NCBI GenBank assembly: GCA_003564295.1
Contig: PXFI01000336.1
Coordinates: 1-48,827, forward strand
Direction: 5' to 3'
From: Gemmatimonadota bacterium
GTDB lineage: Bacteria > Gemmatimonadota > Gemmatimonadetes > Longimicrobiales > Gaopeijiaceae
DNA length: 48,827 bases
In this document: in pieces, positions 39,568 to 47,418 of the stretch
How positions within the stretch are numbered: position 1 is the stretch's first letter
How the letters are laid out: every line of letters starts with the position of its first letter
Program-made: the position numbers and the translations under genes
The notes under the pieces: model-generated
Told to the model about the DNA's origin: nothing
Seen by the model: the letters and a program-made list of their open reading frames with translations, nothing else
Databases searched by the model: none

Positions 39568-40353
39568 CTAGGATGTAAGGTCGAAGAAGCAAACGGCGTT
39601 CCCGGTAGTGTACCCCATGACCTCGTTCAGATCCTCCCCACGGATGACGGCCAACTCTTCCGCCACGCGGCTTACGAAGGCCGGTTCGTTCCGGCGACCC
39701 CGGTGGGGCGCGGGAGCCAGGTAGGGAGCATCGGTCTCAACCATGAGCCTGTCGCCGGGAACGGACCTCACCAGATCCCGGGACCCGTAGCTCTTGAAGG
39801 TGATGATCCCGGTGAAGGAAACCATCCAGCCCAGGTCCAGGGCGGTGTCCATGAGGGCCTCACCTCCGGTGAAGCAGTGAAGGACCCCTCGAACCCGGGT
39901 TCCCCCTTCCAGGAGGATCCGGGCCGTGGCCTCATCGGCGTCCCGGGAATGTACCACCACAGGGAGCCCCAGCTCCTCGGCCAGGGCCATGTGCCGCCGG
40001 AAGAGGGATTCCTGCACGGCCCGGGGAGAATGCTCATAGTGGAAATCAAGCCCCGTCTCCCCAACGGCCACCACCCGGGGATGGTCCCGGGCCAGCTCCC
40101 GGATGACGGAGAGATCTTCCTCCTTCGCGCCTCCGGCTTCATGGGGGTGGACCCCTGCCGTCCCCCACAACCGGGGCACCTCCGCCATGCCCTCCACTTC
40201 GTCCAGTAGCCCGGTCACGCTGAGGGCATCGGCACCATTGGAGGCCACCACCAGGATCCTCTCCACCCCAGCCGCCAGGGCCCGGAAGAGGACGCCCCTC
40301 CGGTCCGCCTCGAACCGGGGGTCCGTCAGGTGGCAATGGCTATCAACAAGCAT
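39568..40353 (-). CDS. tatD: TatD-family metal-dependent deoxyribonuclease
   Basis: MLVDSHCHLTDPRFEADRRGV; GETGLDFHYEHSPRAVQESLFRRHMALAEELGLPVVVHSRDA; ETDAPYLAP. Confidence 0.93.
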   Translation of the reverse strand: MLVDSHCHLTDPRFEADRRGVLFRALAAGVERILVVASNGADALSVTGLLDEVEGMAEVPRLWGTAGVHPHEAGGAKEEDLSVIRELARDHPRVVAVGETGLDFHYEHSPRAVQESLFRRHMALAEELGLPVVVHSRDADEATARILLEGGTRVRGVLHCFTGGEALMDTALDLGWMVSFTGIITFKSYGSRDLVRSVPGDRLMVETDAPYLAPAPHRGRRNEPAFVSRVAEELAVIRGEDLNEVMGYTTGNAVCFFDLTS

Positions 40354-40443
40354 GGAAGAGCCGACTCGCGGAAGGCGGGGTGCCTCGACACGAGACAATG
40401 ACCGGGGACGAGCCCTCCAAGAAAGGACGGGGGCCCTTCCCCC

Positions 40444-41409
40444 TCAAACCGGAACCGCCGTTTCCCGCCGCTTCCTGCGCTCCCGCTCCTGGGCGTCCGC
40501 GAACCTGAACCGTTTCTGGATCTCCAGGAGTGCCGGGGCGGCTACGAAGATGGAGGAGTAGGTTCCCACCACCACCCCCAGGATGAGGATGAGGGTGAAG
40601 TCGCGGATCACCGGTCCTCCCAGGACCAGGAGGGCCAGGAGAACCGCCACCGTGGTGCCGGAGGTCAGGACGGTCCTGGGGAGGTTCTCGTTGATGGACC
40701 GGTTGACGAGGGCAGCCGGATCCTCCTTCCGGCCCCCCTTCTTGTTGAGATTCTCCCGTATGCGGTCGAACACCACGATGGTGTCGTTCAGCGAATACCC
40801 GACGATGGTCAGGATGGCCGCCACGGTGGGCAAGGCGATCTCCAACCGGAAGATGGCCAGGAAGCCGAACATGATGAGAATATCGTGGAGGGTGGTGATG
40901 ACGGCGGCCAGGCCAAAACGGAGCTCGAAGCGGATGGCCAGGTAGATGAGGGTGAGCACGAAGGAAATGGCGATGGCCATGGCTGCCTTGCGCTGAAGCT
41001 CGCCCCCGATCTTGGGACCCACCAGCTCGGTGCGGACCACCTCCAGGTTACCGGCGCCGAACTTCGCCACCAGCTCCTCCCGGATCTCCAGCCCCACAGC
41101 CTCCACGTCCTCGGCCTCCCGGACCGGCGCCCGGATGGTGAACTCGTTCTCTTCCCCGAACCGGGTGATGGAGTAGGCGGCCGATCCTTCCAGGGCCTCC
41201 CTCAGGTCCCCTGCGGTGACGGGAACGTCGAACCGGACCTGGATGAGGGAGCCCCCGGTGAAGTCCACCCCATAGTTCTGCCAGCTTCCCAGGAACAGGG
41301 CGTTGAACACCATGGCGGCCATGGCCAGGAGCAGGAGAACGCCCGAGAAGACGTAGGCCTTCCTGCGCTGGGGAATGAAGGAGTAGTTGGCGTCGCTGAA
41401 GATGCGCAT
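40444..41409 (-). CDS. secF: protein translocase subunit SecF
   Basis: MRIFSDANYSFIPQRRKAYVFSG; VDFTGGSLIQVRFD; VGYSLNDTIVVFDRIREN. Confidence 0.95.
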   Translation of the reverse strand: MRIFSDANYSFIPQRRKAYVFSGVLLLLAMAAMVFNALFLGSWQNYGVDFTGGSLIQVRFDVPVTAGDLREALEGSAAYSITRFGEENEFTIRAPVREAEDVEAVGLEIREELVAKFGAGNLEVVRTELVGPKIGGELQRKAAMAIAISFVLTLIYLAIRFELRFGLAAVITTLHDILIMFGFLAIFRLEIALPTVAAILTIVGYSLNDTIVVFDRIRENLNKKGGRKEDPAALVNRSINENLPRTVLTSGTTVAVLLALLVLGGPVIRDFTLILILGVVVGTYSSIFVAAPALLEIQKRFRFADAQERERRKRRETAVPV

Positions 41410-41423
41410 GGATTGCCCTGGAT

Positions 41424-43070
41424 CTAGATGCTGATGGGATCGGCGGTCTTCTTCCCGGAGAGATACAGGAGGAAGAGGGTCCGGGTGACGAAGAGAGCCG
41501 AGAAGAACGAGGCCACGATCCCGATGGAGAGGGTCACGGCGAAGCCTCGGACCGGCCCGGTACCGAACTGGAAGAGGATGAGGGCGGTGATGAGGGTGGT
41601 CAGGTTCGCGTCCACGATGGCCGAGATGGCGTTGCCGAAGCCGTCGTCCACCGCCGTTCGGGTGGCCCTCCCGGCGATGAGCTCCTCCCTGATCCTCTCG
41701 AAGATGAGGACGTTGGCGTCCACGGCCATCCCCACCGACAGGATGAGGCCGGCGATGCCCGGTACGGTGAGGGTGGCGTTCAGGGCCGCCAGACCGCCCA
41801 GGACGAGGACCCCGTAGATGCAAAGGGCCCCAAGGGCTAGCAGGCCCGCCATCCGGTAATAGGCCAGCATGATGGTCACCACCAGGATGACCGCCACGAT
41901 GCCCGCCATGATCCCGGCGTCGATGGAGTCCTGCCCCAGGGAGGGCCCCACGGTCCGCTCCTCCATGATCTTCAGGGGGGCCGTCAGGGCCCCGGCCCGG
42001 AGGACCAGGGCCAGGTCCCGGGCCTCCTCCATGGGGGCCTGGCTGAGCTCGATCTGCCCCCTGGCTCCGATCCGGTCCCGGATGACGGGAGCGCTCATGA
42101 CGTCACCGTCCAGGACGATGGCCAGGTGATCTCCCACGTGCTGGCCCGTGAACTCGGCGAAGCGCCGCCCGCCCCGGCGGTTGAGCTCGAAGTGGACCAC
42201 GGGCTGGTGGAACTGCTGGTCCCGGCTGGCCACGGCATTTTCCAGCATGTCGCCGGTCATGAAAGCGTCGGCCGCCAGGACGTACAGCCGCCGGTAGGTG
42301 CGGGCCCCGATCCCCACGGGTTCCGCCCCCCACTGGAGGGACACGTCCCGGGGTATGGCCTGCCGGACCTCTCGTAGGGCCAGGAAGCTCTTGGCTGCCT
42401 CTACGTCAGTCTCGGCCACGTAGTAGACGCCCTCATGGTCACCCTGGTTCAGGAGGGAGGTGAAGGGCCTCAGCTCCAGGGCCGACACCTCCGCCGTGTC
42501 GGGCGCCTCCTCGGCCTCTACCGTGTCGGGGGTCTCTTCGACCTCTACCGTGTCGGGGGCCGCCGGAGCCGTATCGGGTCCCCGGAAGAGAAGCTCCTCC
42601 AGGGTCTGGGTGGGAGCTTCCGTGTCCCGGCCCATCTGCCGGAGGGTCTCCTCCCCCAACGTGGCCACGATGGCCCGGTCGATGCGAGGGAGGGCCGGGT
42701 CGACGCGGCTCGTGGGCAGGACGAGCTTGAACTCCAGGAAGGCGCTGGACTCGATGAGGCCCTTGGCCCGTTCCGGGTCCTGTATTCCCGGCAGCTCGAT
42801 GATGAGGCGCTCCTGTCCGGCCCTCTGGATCAAGGGCTCCTCCACCCCGAACTCGTCGATCCGGGTTCGGATGATGCGCTCCGAGCGCTCGATGTGATCC
42901 GCCCGGGCCTCCAGCGTCATGGTGCCATCGGGATCGTCCACCTCCAGGACCAGGTGCATTCCGCCCTGGAGATCCAGGCCGTACTTGATCCCGTTGGTGA
43001 AGAGATAGCCGAGGGCTGCCGCCATCAGGACGACAATCAGGATGATCCGGGATCGGATGGACTTGAACAT
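41424..43070 (-). CDS. secD: protein translocase subunit SecD
   Basis: GIKYGLDLQGGMHLVLEVD; LPGIQDPERAKGLI; SVGMAVDANVLIFERIREEL. Confidence 0.96.
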   Translation of the reverse strand: MFKSIRSRIILIVVLMAAALGYLFTNGIKYGLDLQGGMHLVLEVDDPDGTMTLEARADHIERSERIIRTRIDEFGVEEPLIQRAGQERLIIELPGIQDPERAKGLIESSAFLEFKLVLPTSRVDPALPRIDRAIVATLGEETLRQMGRDTEAPTQTLEELLFRGPDTAPAAPDTVEVEETPDTVEAEEAPDTAEVSALELRPFTSLLNQGDHEGVYYVAETDVEAAKSFLALREVRQAIPRDVSLQWGAEPVGIGARTYRRLYVLAADAFMTGDMLENAVASRDQQFHQPVVHFELNRRGGRRFAEFTGQHVGDHLAIVLDGDVMSAPVIRDRIGARGQIELSQAPMEEARDLALVLRAGALTAPLKIMEERTVGPSLGQDSIDAGIMAGIVAVILVVTIMLAYYRMAGLLALGALCIYGVLVLGGLAALNATLTVPGIAGLILSVGMAVDANVLIFERIREELIAGRATRTAVDDGFGNAISAIVDANLTTLITALILFQFGTGPVRGFAVTLSIGIVASFFSALFVTRTLFLLYLSGKKTADPISI

Positions 43071-43428
43071 GATCAATGGAGCCGATGATTCAAGGTAAGA
43101 AAAGGGCCCGTAGGCCCACCTCCAATAGCCCTTAAAACTTACGAACCTGCTGCACCGTGTCAATTTGGTGAGAGTTCATGACGCACGTTCCGAAATCGCT
43201 GGGTCTTCGACTCTCCGGATTTCCTCAGGGGCTGTGCGTCGCCAAAGTATGACCGCATTGCTCTCCACACTCTATACCCCGAAGCACTCACCTGGGATCG
43301 TGCCTCCGGAGATTCTGCCGCCGAGTGAAGACGCTTCGCCAGCCCCCACGCGCGATCCAACCGCTGCTGGCCTGAGTGTGCCGCCGGGCCACGGGCTGCG
43401 CCGGCCCCGCCTGGAGCCGAACGGTGGC

Positions 43429-43512
43429 AGGCCTCAGAGGCGGGACCGCGGGCCTCAGAGGCAGGATCGCAGGCCTCAGATCTGGGACCGCAGGCCTCAG
43501 AGGTGAGACCGG
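43429..43512. repeat. 4 x 21-bp tandem repeat overlapping the 3' end of the PilB-like gene
   Basis: AGGCCTCAGAGGCGGGACCGC / GGGCCTCAGAGGCAGGATCGC / AGGCCTCAGATCTGGGACCGC / AGGCCTCAGAGGTGAGACCGG. Confidence 0.95.
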
Positions 43513-45659
43513 CGGATGATGGCTCTGACCCGGGCTATGAACCGATCCGCCTCCACGGACTTGGTGAGGAAGTCGTCGGCTCCGGCGTTCAGTAGCTCCG
43601 CCTCTTCGCTGACACCGGCGGTTCCCGTCCGGATCAAGATTGGCAGGGCCGCCGTGTCCGCCGAGCCCCTGACCCTGTTCAGAAACTCCCTGCCGTCCAT
43701 GGCCGGCATTCTCAGGTCCAGGATCACCAGGGAGAAGTCCGGGTCGGCCTCCAGAATGTCCAGGGCCTGGCGACCGTCCTCGGCTTCGTGGACTTCGAAG
43801 GCCACGTTCTCAAGCAGCGTCCGCATAAAGACCCGGGCCTCCTCGTCATCATCCACCAGCAGAATCCTGGGAGGCCCTTCGCCCTCTTGGGACCTCTCCT
43901 CTTCATCCAGGGACTGCCCCAGAACCCGCTCCACCTCAACCAGTGTGGCCTTGCCTTCCCGAACCCACTCCAGGCCTACCCTGTGCATGGGGCGCATTCC
44001 CCCCTGCTCCGCCAGCCGACCCAGGGTGGCCACTCCCTTCCGGGCCTCGATGGCGGCAGCGAGGCGGGAGTTCATGATCATGACCTCCATGACCGGGAGC
44101 CTCCCCCGGTACCCGGTGAACCCGCACTCCGGACAGCCCACGGCCCTCACCACCGGCTCCGCCCCGTGCCGTTCCGAGAGGCGGCGCTCCTCCGGCGTCA
44201 GGGAGCCCCGAACGGGCTCGGCACAGTCGGCGCAGACCCTCCGGAGGAGACGCTGGGCCAGGGCCCCCCGGAGGGTGGCGGCGATAGTGGAGTACTGGAG
44301 ACCGAGATCAACCAGCCGCGGCACGGCGCTCACAGCGTCGTTGGCATGGACCGTGGTCAGCACCAGGTGCCCGGTCATGGCAGCCTGGGCGGCCGTCTCA
44401 GCCGTCTCCCGGTCCCGGATCTCTCCCACCAGAATCACATCGGGGTCCTGCCGCAGGATGGAGCGGAGGGCGGCGGCGAAGGTAAGCCCCTGCTTCGTCT
44501 CCACTTGGGTCTGGGTGATGGTGGGGAGCTCATACTCGATGGGGTCCTCCACCGTCATGACGTTGACCTTCCCGTCGGCCAACTCCCTGATGACCCCGTA
44601 GAGGGTGGAGGTCTTCCCGGATCCGGTGGGCCCCGTGACGACGATAATCCCGTCCCGGTAGGCCATGAGCTGCCGCAGGCGGGCCAACTCGGCGGCAGGC
44701 ATGTTCAGGTCGTCCAGGGTCACCGTGGTGTTGGAGTCCAGGACCCGGATAACGCACTTCTCGGCCCCACCCGCCGGTAACGTGCTCACCCGTAGATCGT
44801 AGGCCGACGGGCCCACCCGAACCCTGGCCTTCCCATCCTGGGGCCTCAAGCGGTCGGTGATGTCCAGTTTGGAGAGGATCTTCACTCGGGAGACGACCCG
44901 GTTGAGGGCCGCAATGGGGAGGTCCATATGCCTTCTCAAAACCCCATCCACCCGGTACCGGACCGCCCCCATCTTCTGCCCCGGCTCGATGTGGATGTCG
45001 CTGGCTCCCTGGGCGATTCCGTCCCTGATGATGAGGTTGGTGAGCTTCACCACCGGAGTTGCCTGGACGTCACCTTCGGTAATGGCTTCGGGCCCCATAT
45101 CCTCCACCAGCTTCACCGTGTCCTCGGCGGCATCCCCCAAATCGGAGCTCCCAAGGAGATTATCAACGTCCCTCTCCGGGGAGGACCGGTCATCCAGAGC
45201 CCTCTTGATGGCCCGGGGAGGAGCTACCTGGAAGACGGCTTGCCGGCCCGAGGTGAACCTCAGGATCTTCTCCACCTCCACATCGGTGGGATCGGCGGTG
45301 GCCACCACCAGCTGCCGGTTCGTTTCCAGAAGAGGAAAGATGAGGTGCTTTCGGGAGATGGCCTCAGGGATCACCTGGAAGGCTTTCGGATCGGCAGCGG
45401 AGAAGTCCGCCACCTCCATCCGGAAGAAATCCGCCACCACATCGGCCAGCTCGGTCTGCGAGACTCCCAGCCCCTTGCAGGCGGCGTCCCAGGCGTCCGC
45501 GGCCGGTACCCCGGGAGATACGTTCAGGGAGGTCGCTCCCGCCAGGCCGGCTCGCTGGGCAATGCGGACGACCCAGTGGCCCGAAGGTACGCCCTTTGCG
45601 GAGCCTTCACTTCTGGCCGAAGCCGTCCTGGACCCTGACTCGGAGCCTTTGGTGCTCAA
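43497..45659 (-). CDS. PilB/GspE-type secretion/pilus ATPase with N-terminal MshEN-like domain and C-terminal response-regulator receiver domain
   Basis: Walker A VTGPTGSGKTSTLYG; VEDPIEYELPTITQTQV; CADCAEP...CPECGFTGYRGR; C-terminal ILLVDDDEEARVFMR...LVILDLRMPAMDGREFL...LTKSVEADRF. Confidence 0.93.
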   Translation of the reverse strand: MSTKGSESGSRTASARSEGSAKGVPSGHWVVRIAQRAGLAGATSLNVSPGVPAADAWDAACKGLGVSQTELADVVADFFRMEVADFSAADPKAFQVIPEAISRKHLIFPLLETNRQLVVATADPTDVEVEKILRFTSGRQAVFQVAPPRAIKRALDDRSSPERDVDNLLGSSDLGDAAEDTVKLVEDMGPEAITEGDVQATPVVKLTNLIIRDGIAQGASDIHIEPGQKMGAVRYRVDGVLRRHMDLPIAALNRVVSRVKILSKLDITDRLRPQDGKARVRVGPSAYDLRVSTLPAGGAEKCVIRVLDSNTTVTLDDLNMPAAELARLRQLMAYRDGIIVVTGPTGSGKTSTLYGVIRELADGKVNVMTVEDPIEYELPTITQTQVETKQGLTFAAALRSILRQDPDVILVGEIRDRETAETAAQAAMTGHLVLTTVHANDAVSAVPRLVDLGLQYSTIAATLRGALAQRLLRRVCADCAEPVRGSLTPEERRLSERHGAEPVVRAVGCPECGFTGYRGRLPVMEVMIMNSRLAAAIEARKGVATLGRLAEQGGMRPMHRVGLEWVREGKATLVEVERVLGQSLDEEERSQEGEGPPRILLVDDDEEARVFMRTLLENVAFEVHEAEDGRQALDILEADPDFSLVILDLRMPAMDGREFLNRVRGSADTAALPILIRTGTAGVSEEAELLNAGADDFLTKSVEADRFIARVRAIIRRSHL

Positions 45660-46696
45660 GGTTCGTTCGACGCCCTTCCCCGCGGGGAGGCCGCCCTCTT
45701 GGCCCTCTTCTCAAGGTGCATGGCCTGGTCGGCCAGAGCCAGGAGCTCGGTGAGCCTGGGTCGGCCTTCTGCGGCAAAGCGGGCAGTGCCCAGTGAGAGG
45801 GAGAGCCGGAATGGCTGTTTCCCGGACCGGTTCACATCATCCACCCGTTCTCTCAGCCGGCGGGTCATCTGGTCTTCGTTCTCCTCCGATGCCTCCAGGG
45901 CCAGAACGGCGAACTCGTCGCCCCCCATGCGCCCCACGATGTCGGATTGCCGAAAGGTATCCCTCAGTACGTTTGCCGTCTGTATCAGGACGCTGTCTCC
46001 GACCAGGTGACCCAACGTGTCGTTGACGGTCTTGAGCTCGTCCACGTCCACATAGACCAGGAGGACGGCACGGCCCGAGCGCCTCGCCAGCTTCAGGTGC
46101 TGCTCTCCGAGGTCCAGGAAGCCCCTGCGGTTGTAGAGGCCCGTGAGGTCATCGATGAGGGAGAGGCTGCGGAGGGCCGACATGAGCCTGTGCCGCTCCA
46201 CGGCGTAACGGAGGGACCGCATGAGGAGATCGGCTCCCACCTGCCCCTTCACCAGATAGTCCTGGGCTCCCCCCTGGACCGTGCCCAGGCCCAGCTCCTC
46301 GTCGTCCAGGCCGGTGAGCACCACAATGGGCACCTCCGGTGCGAAGGCATGGGCCCTTTCGAAGGTGGTCAGGCCCTGGCTGTCGGGAAGAGCCAGGTCC
46401 AGGAGCAGGAGATCGAACCCCCCCTGGGAAAGCCTCTCCAGAGCCGAGGACAGGGTTCCGGCCCACTCCAGCTCCACGGGCCGGTCTCGGAACCTGGCAA
46501 AGGCCTCCTCCAACTCCGATACGCCCTGGCTTTCCACCTCCACCAGGAGGACTCTGAGGGGCCGCTTGCTGCCCGGGCCGTTTGCTGCGAGGGTTCTTTG
46601 CATCCCGGCGGAGGTGAGGAGTTGACGAGATGGCACGCTGGGGCCCGCGAAGCCCACGGCGGACCGGGTTTGCACGCTGGGGCCCGCGAAGCCCAC
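45656..46696 (-). CDS. response regulator with GGDEF diguanylate cyclase domain (true start uncertain)
   Basis: REC-like LRVLLVEVESQ...LLLLDLALPDSQG...DYLVKG; GGDEF RQSDIVGRMGGDEFAVLALE. Confidence 0.92.
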   Translation of the reverse strand: MGFAGPSVQTRSAVGFAGPSVPSRQLLTSAGMQRTLAANGPGSKRPLRVLLVEVESQGVSELEEAFARFRDRPVELEWAGTLSSALERLSQGGFDLLLLDLALPDSQGLTTFERAHAFAPEVPIVVLTGLDDEELGLGTVQGGAQDYLVKGQVGADLLMRSLRYAVERHRLMSALRSLSLIDDLTGLYNRRGFLDLGEQHLKLARRSGRAVLLVYVDVDELKTVNDTLGHLVGDSVLIQTANVLRDTFRQSDIVGRMGGDEFAVLALEASEENEDQMTRRLRERVDDVNRSGKQPFRLSLSLGTARFAAEGRPRLTELLALADQAMHLEKRAKRAASPRGRASNEP

Positions 46697-46750
46697 GGCG
46701 GGCCAGCTTCACATGCTGAAGCCCGCGAAGCCCACGGCGGGCCAGGTGGG
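46634..46750. repeat. 3 x 39-bp tandem repeat near the 5' end of the GGDEF gene
   Basis: CACGCTGGGGCCCGCGAAGCCCACGGCGGACCGGGTTTG repeated at 39-bp spacing (46634, 46673, 46712). Confidence 0.95.
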
Positions 46751-46929
46751 GGCAACGCTGGCTTCCCGGCAATTCAAGGTAACCCTACCCGGGAGCTTTT
46801 TCCACGTGTAAAGGTGGCCTCCTGTGCGGCGATATTCTAGCTTCCGCAAAGGATCATCCAGGCCCTTCCGGTGAACGCGACATGGGAGGAGATGGCCTGA
46901 GACCTCACGCCACTCCTGGAGGAAGGAAC

Positions 46930-47418
46930 ATGACCGCCATCCGCCAAACTGCCATCCGCCGAGCCGCGGTCCGCCGAGCCGCGGTCCGCCCATTCGTCAT
47001 CCGCCAAGCCCTCATCCCCGCCCTGGCTATGCCCTTCCTGGTGGCGGGGTGCGGGGAAGTGCCGGACACCGGAGACCCCAGCCTCGTCCTGGAACTGGCC
47101 ATTTCTCCCACGCCTCCGCTTGTGGGGCCGGCCCGTCTCATCATCACCCTCTACGACACGCTGGGCGTCCCCCTGGAAGAGGCCCAGGTCCAGGTGGAAG
47201 GCGAGATGGACACCGTTGAGATGACACCGGTTTCGGCCGCTGCAGAGGAGGAGGGGGAGGGCCGGTACTCCGTGCCCCGATTCGTCTTCACCATGCCGGG
47301 AGATTGGGTCCTCACCACCCGGGCCACCCTGCCCGACGGCCGCTGGGCCCAGACCATGACCGCCACGAGGGTCCTGGGTCCGCCCAGGGACCCGGACTTG
47401 GGGGAACCGGACTCTTGA
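46930..47418 (+). CDS. lipoprotein with YtkA/FixH-like domain
   Basis: RBS GGAGGAAGGAAC-ATG; signal ALIPALAMPFLVAGCG lipobox; SPTPPLVGPARLIITLYDTLGVPLEEAQVQVEGEMD. Confidence 0.75.
   Translation: MTAIRQTAIRRAAVRRAAVRPFVIRQALIPALAMPFLVAGCGEVPDTGDPSLVLELAISPTPPLVGPARLIITLYDTLGVPLEEAQVQVEGEMDTVEMTPVSAAAEEEGEGRYSVPRFVFTMPGDWVLTTRATLPDGRWAQTMTATRVLGPPRDPDLGEPDS

Noticed and set aside
43160-43360. 66-aa minus-strand ORF upstream of secD
   Set aside because: No recognisable domain and no clear ribosome-binding site; possibly degenerate sequence.
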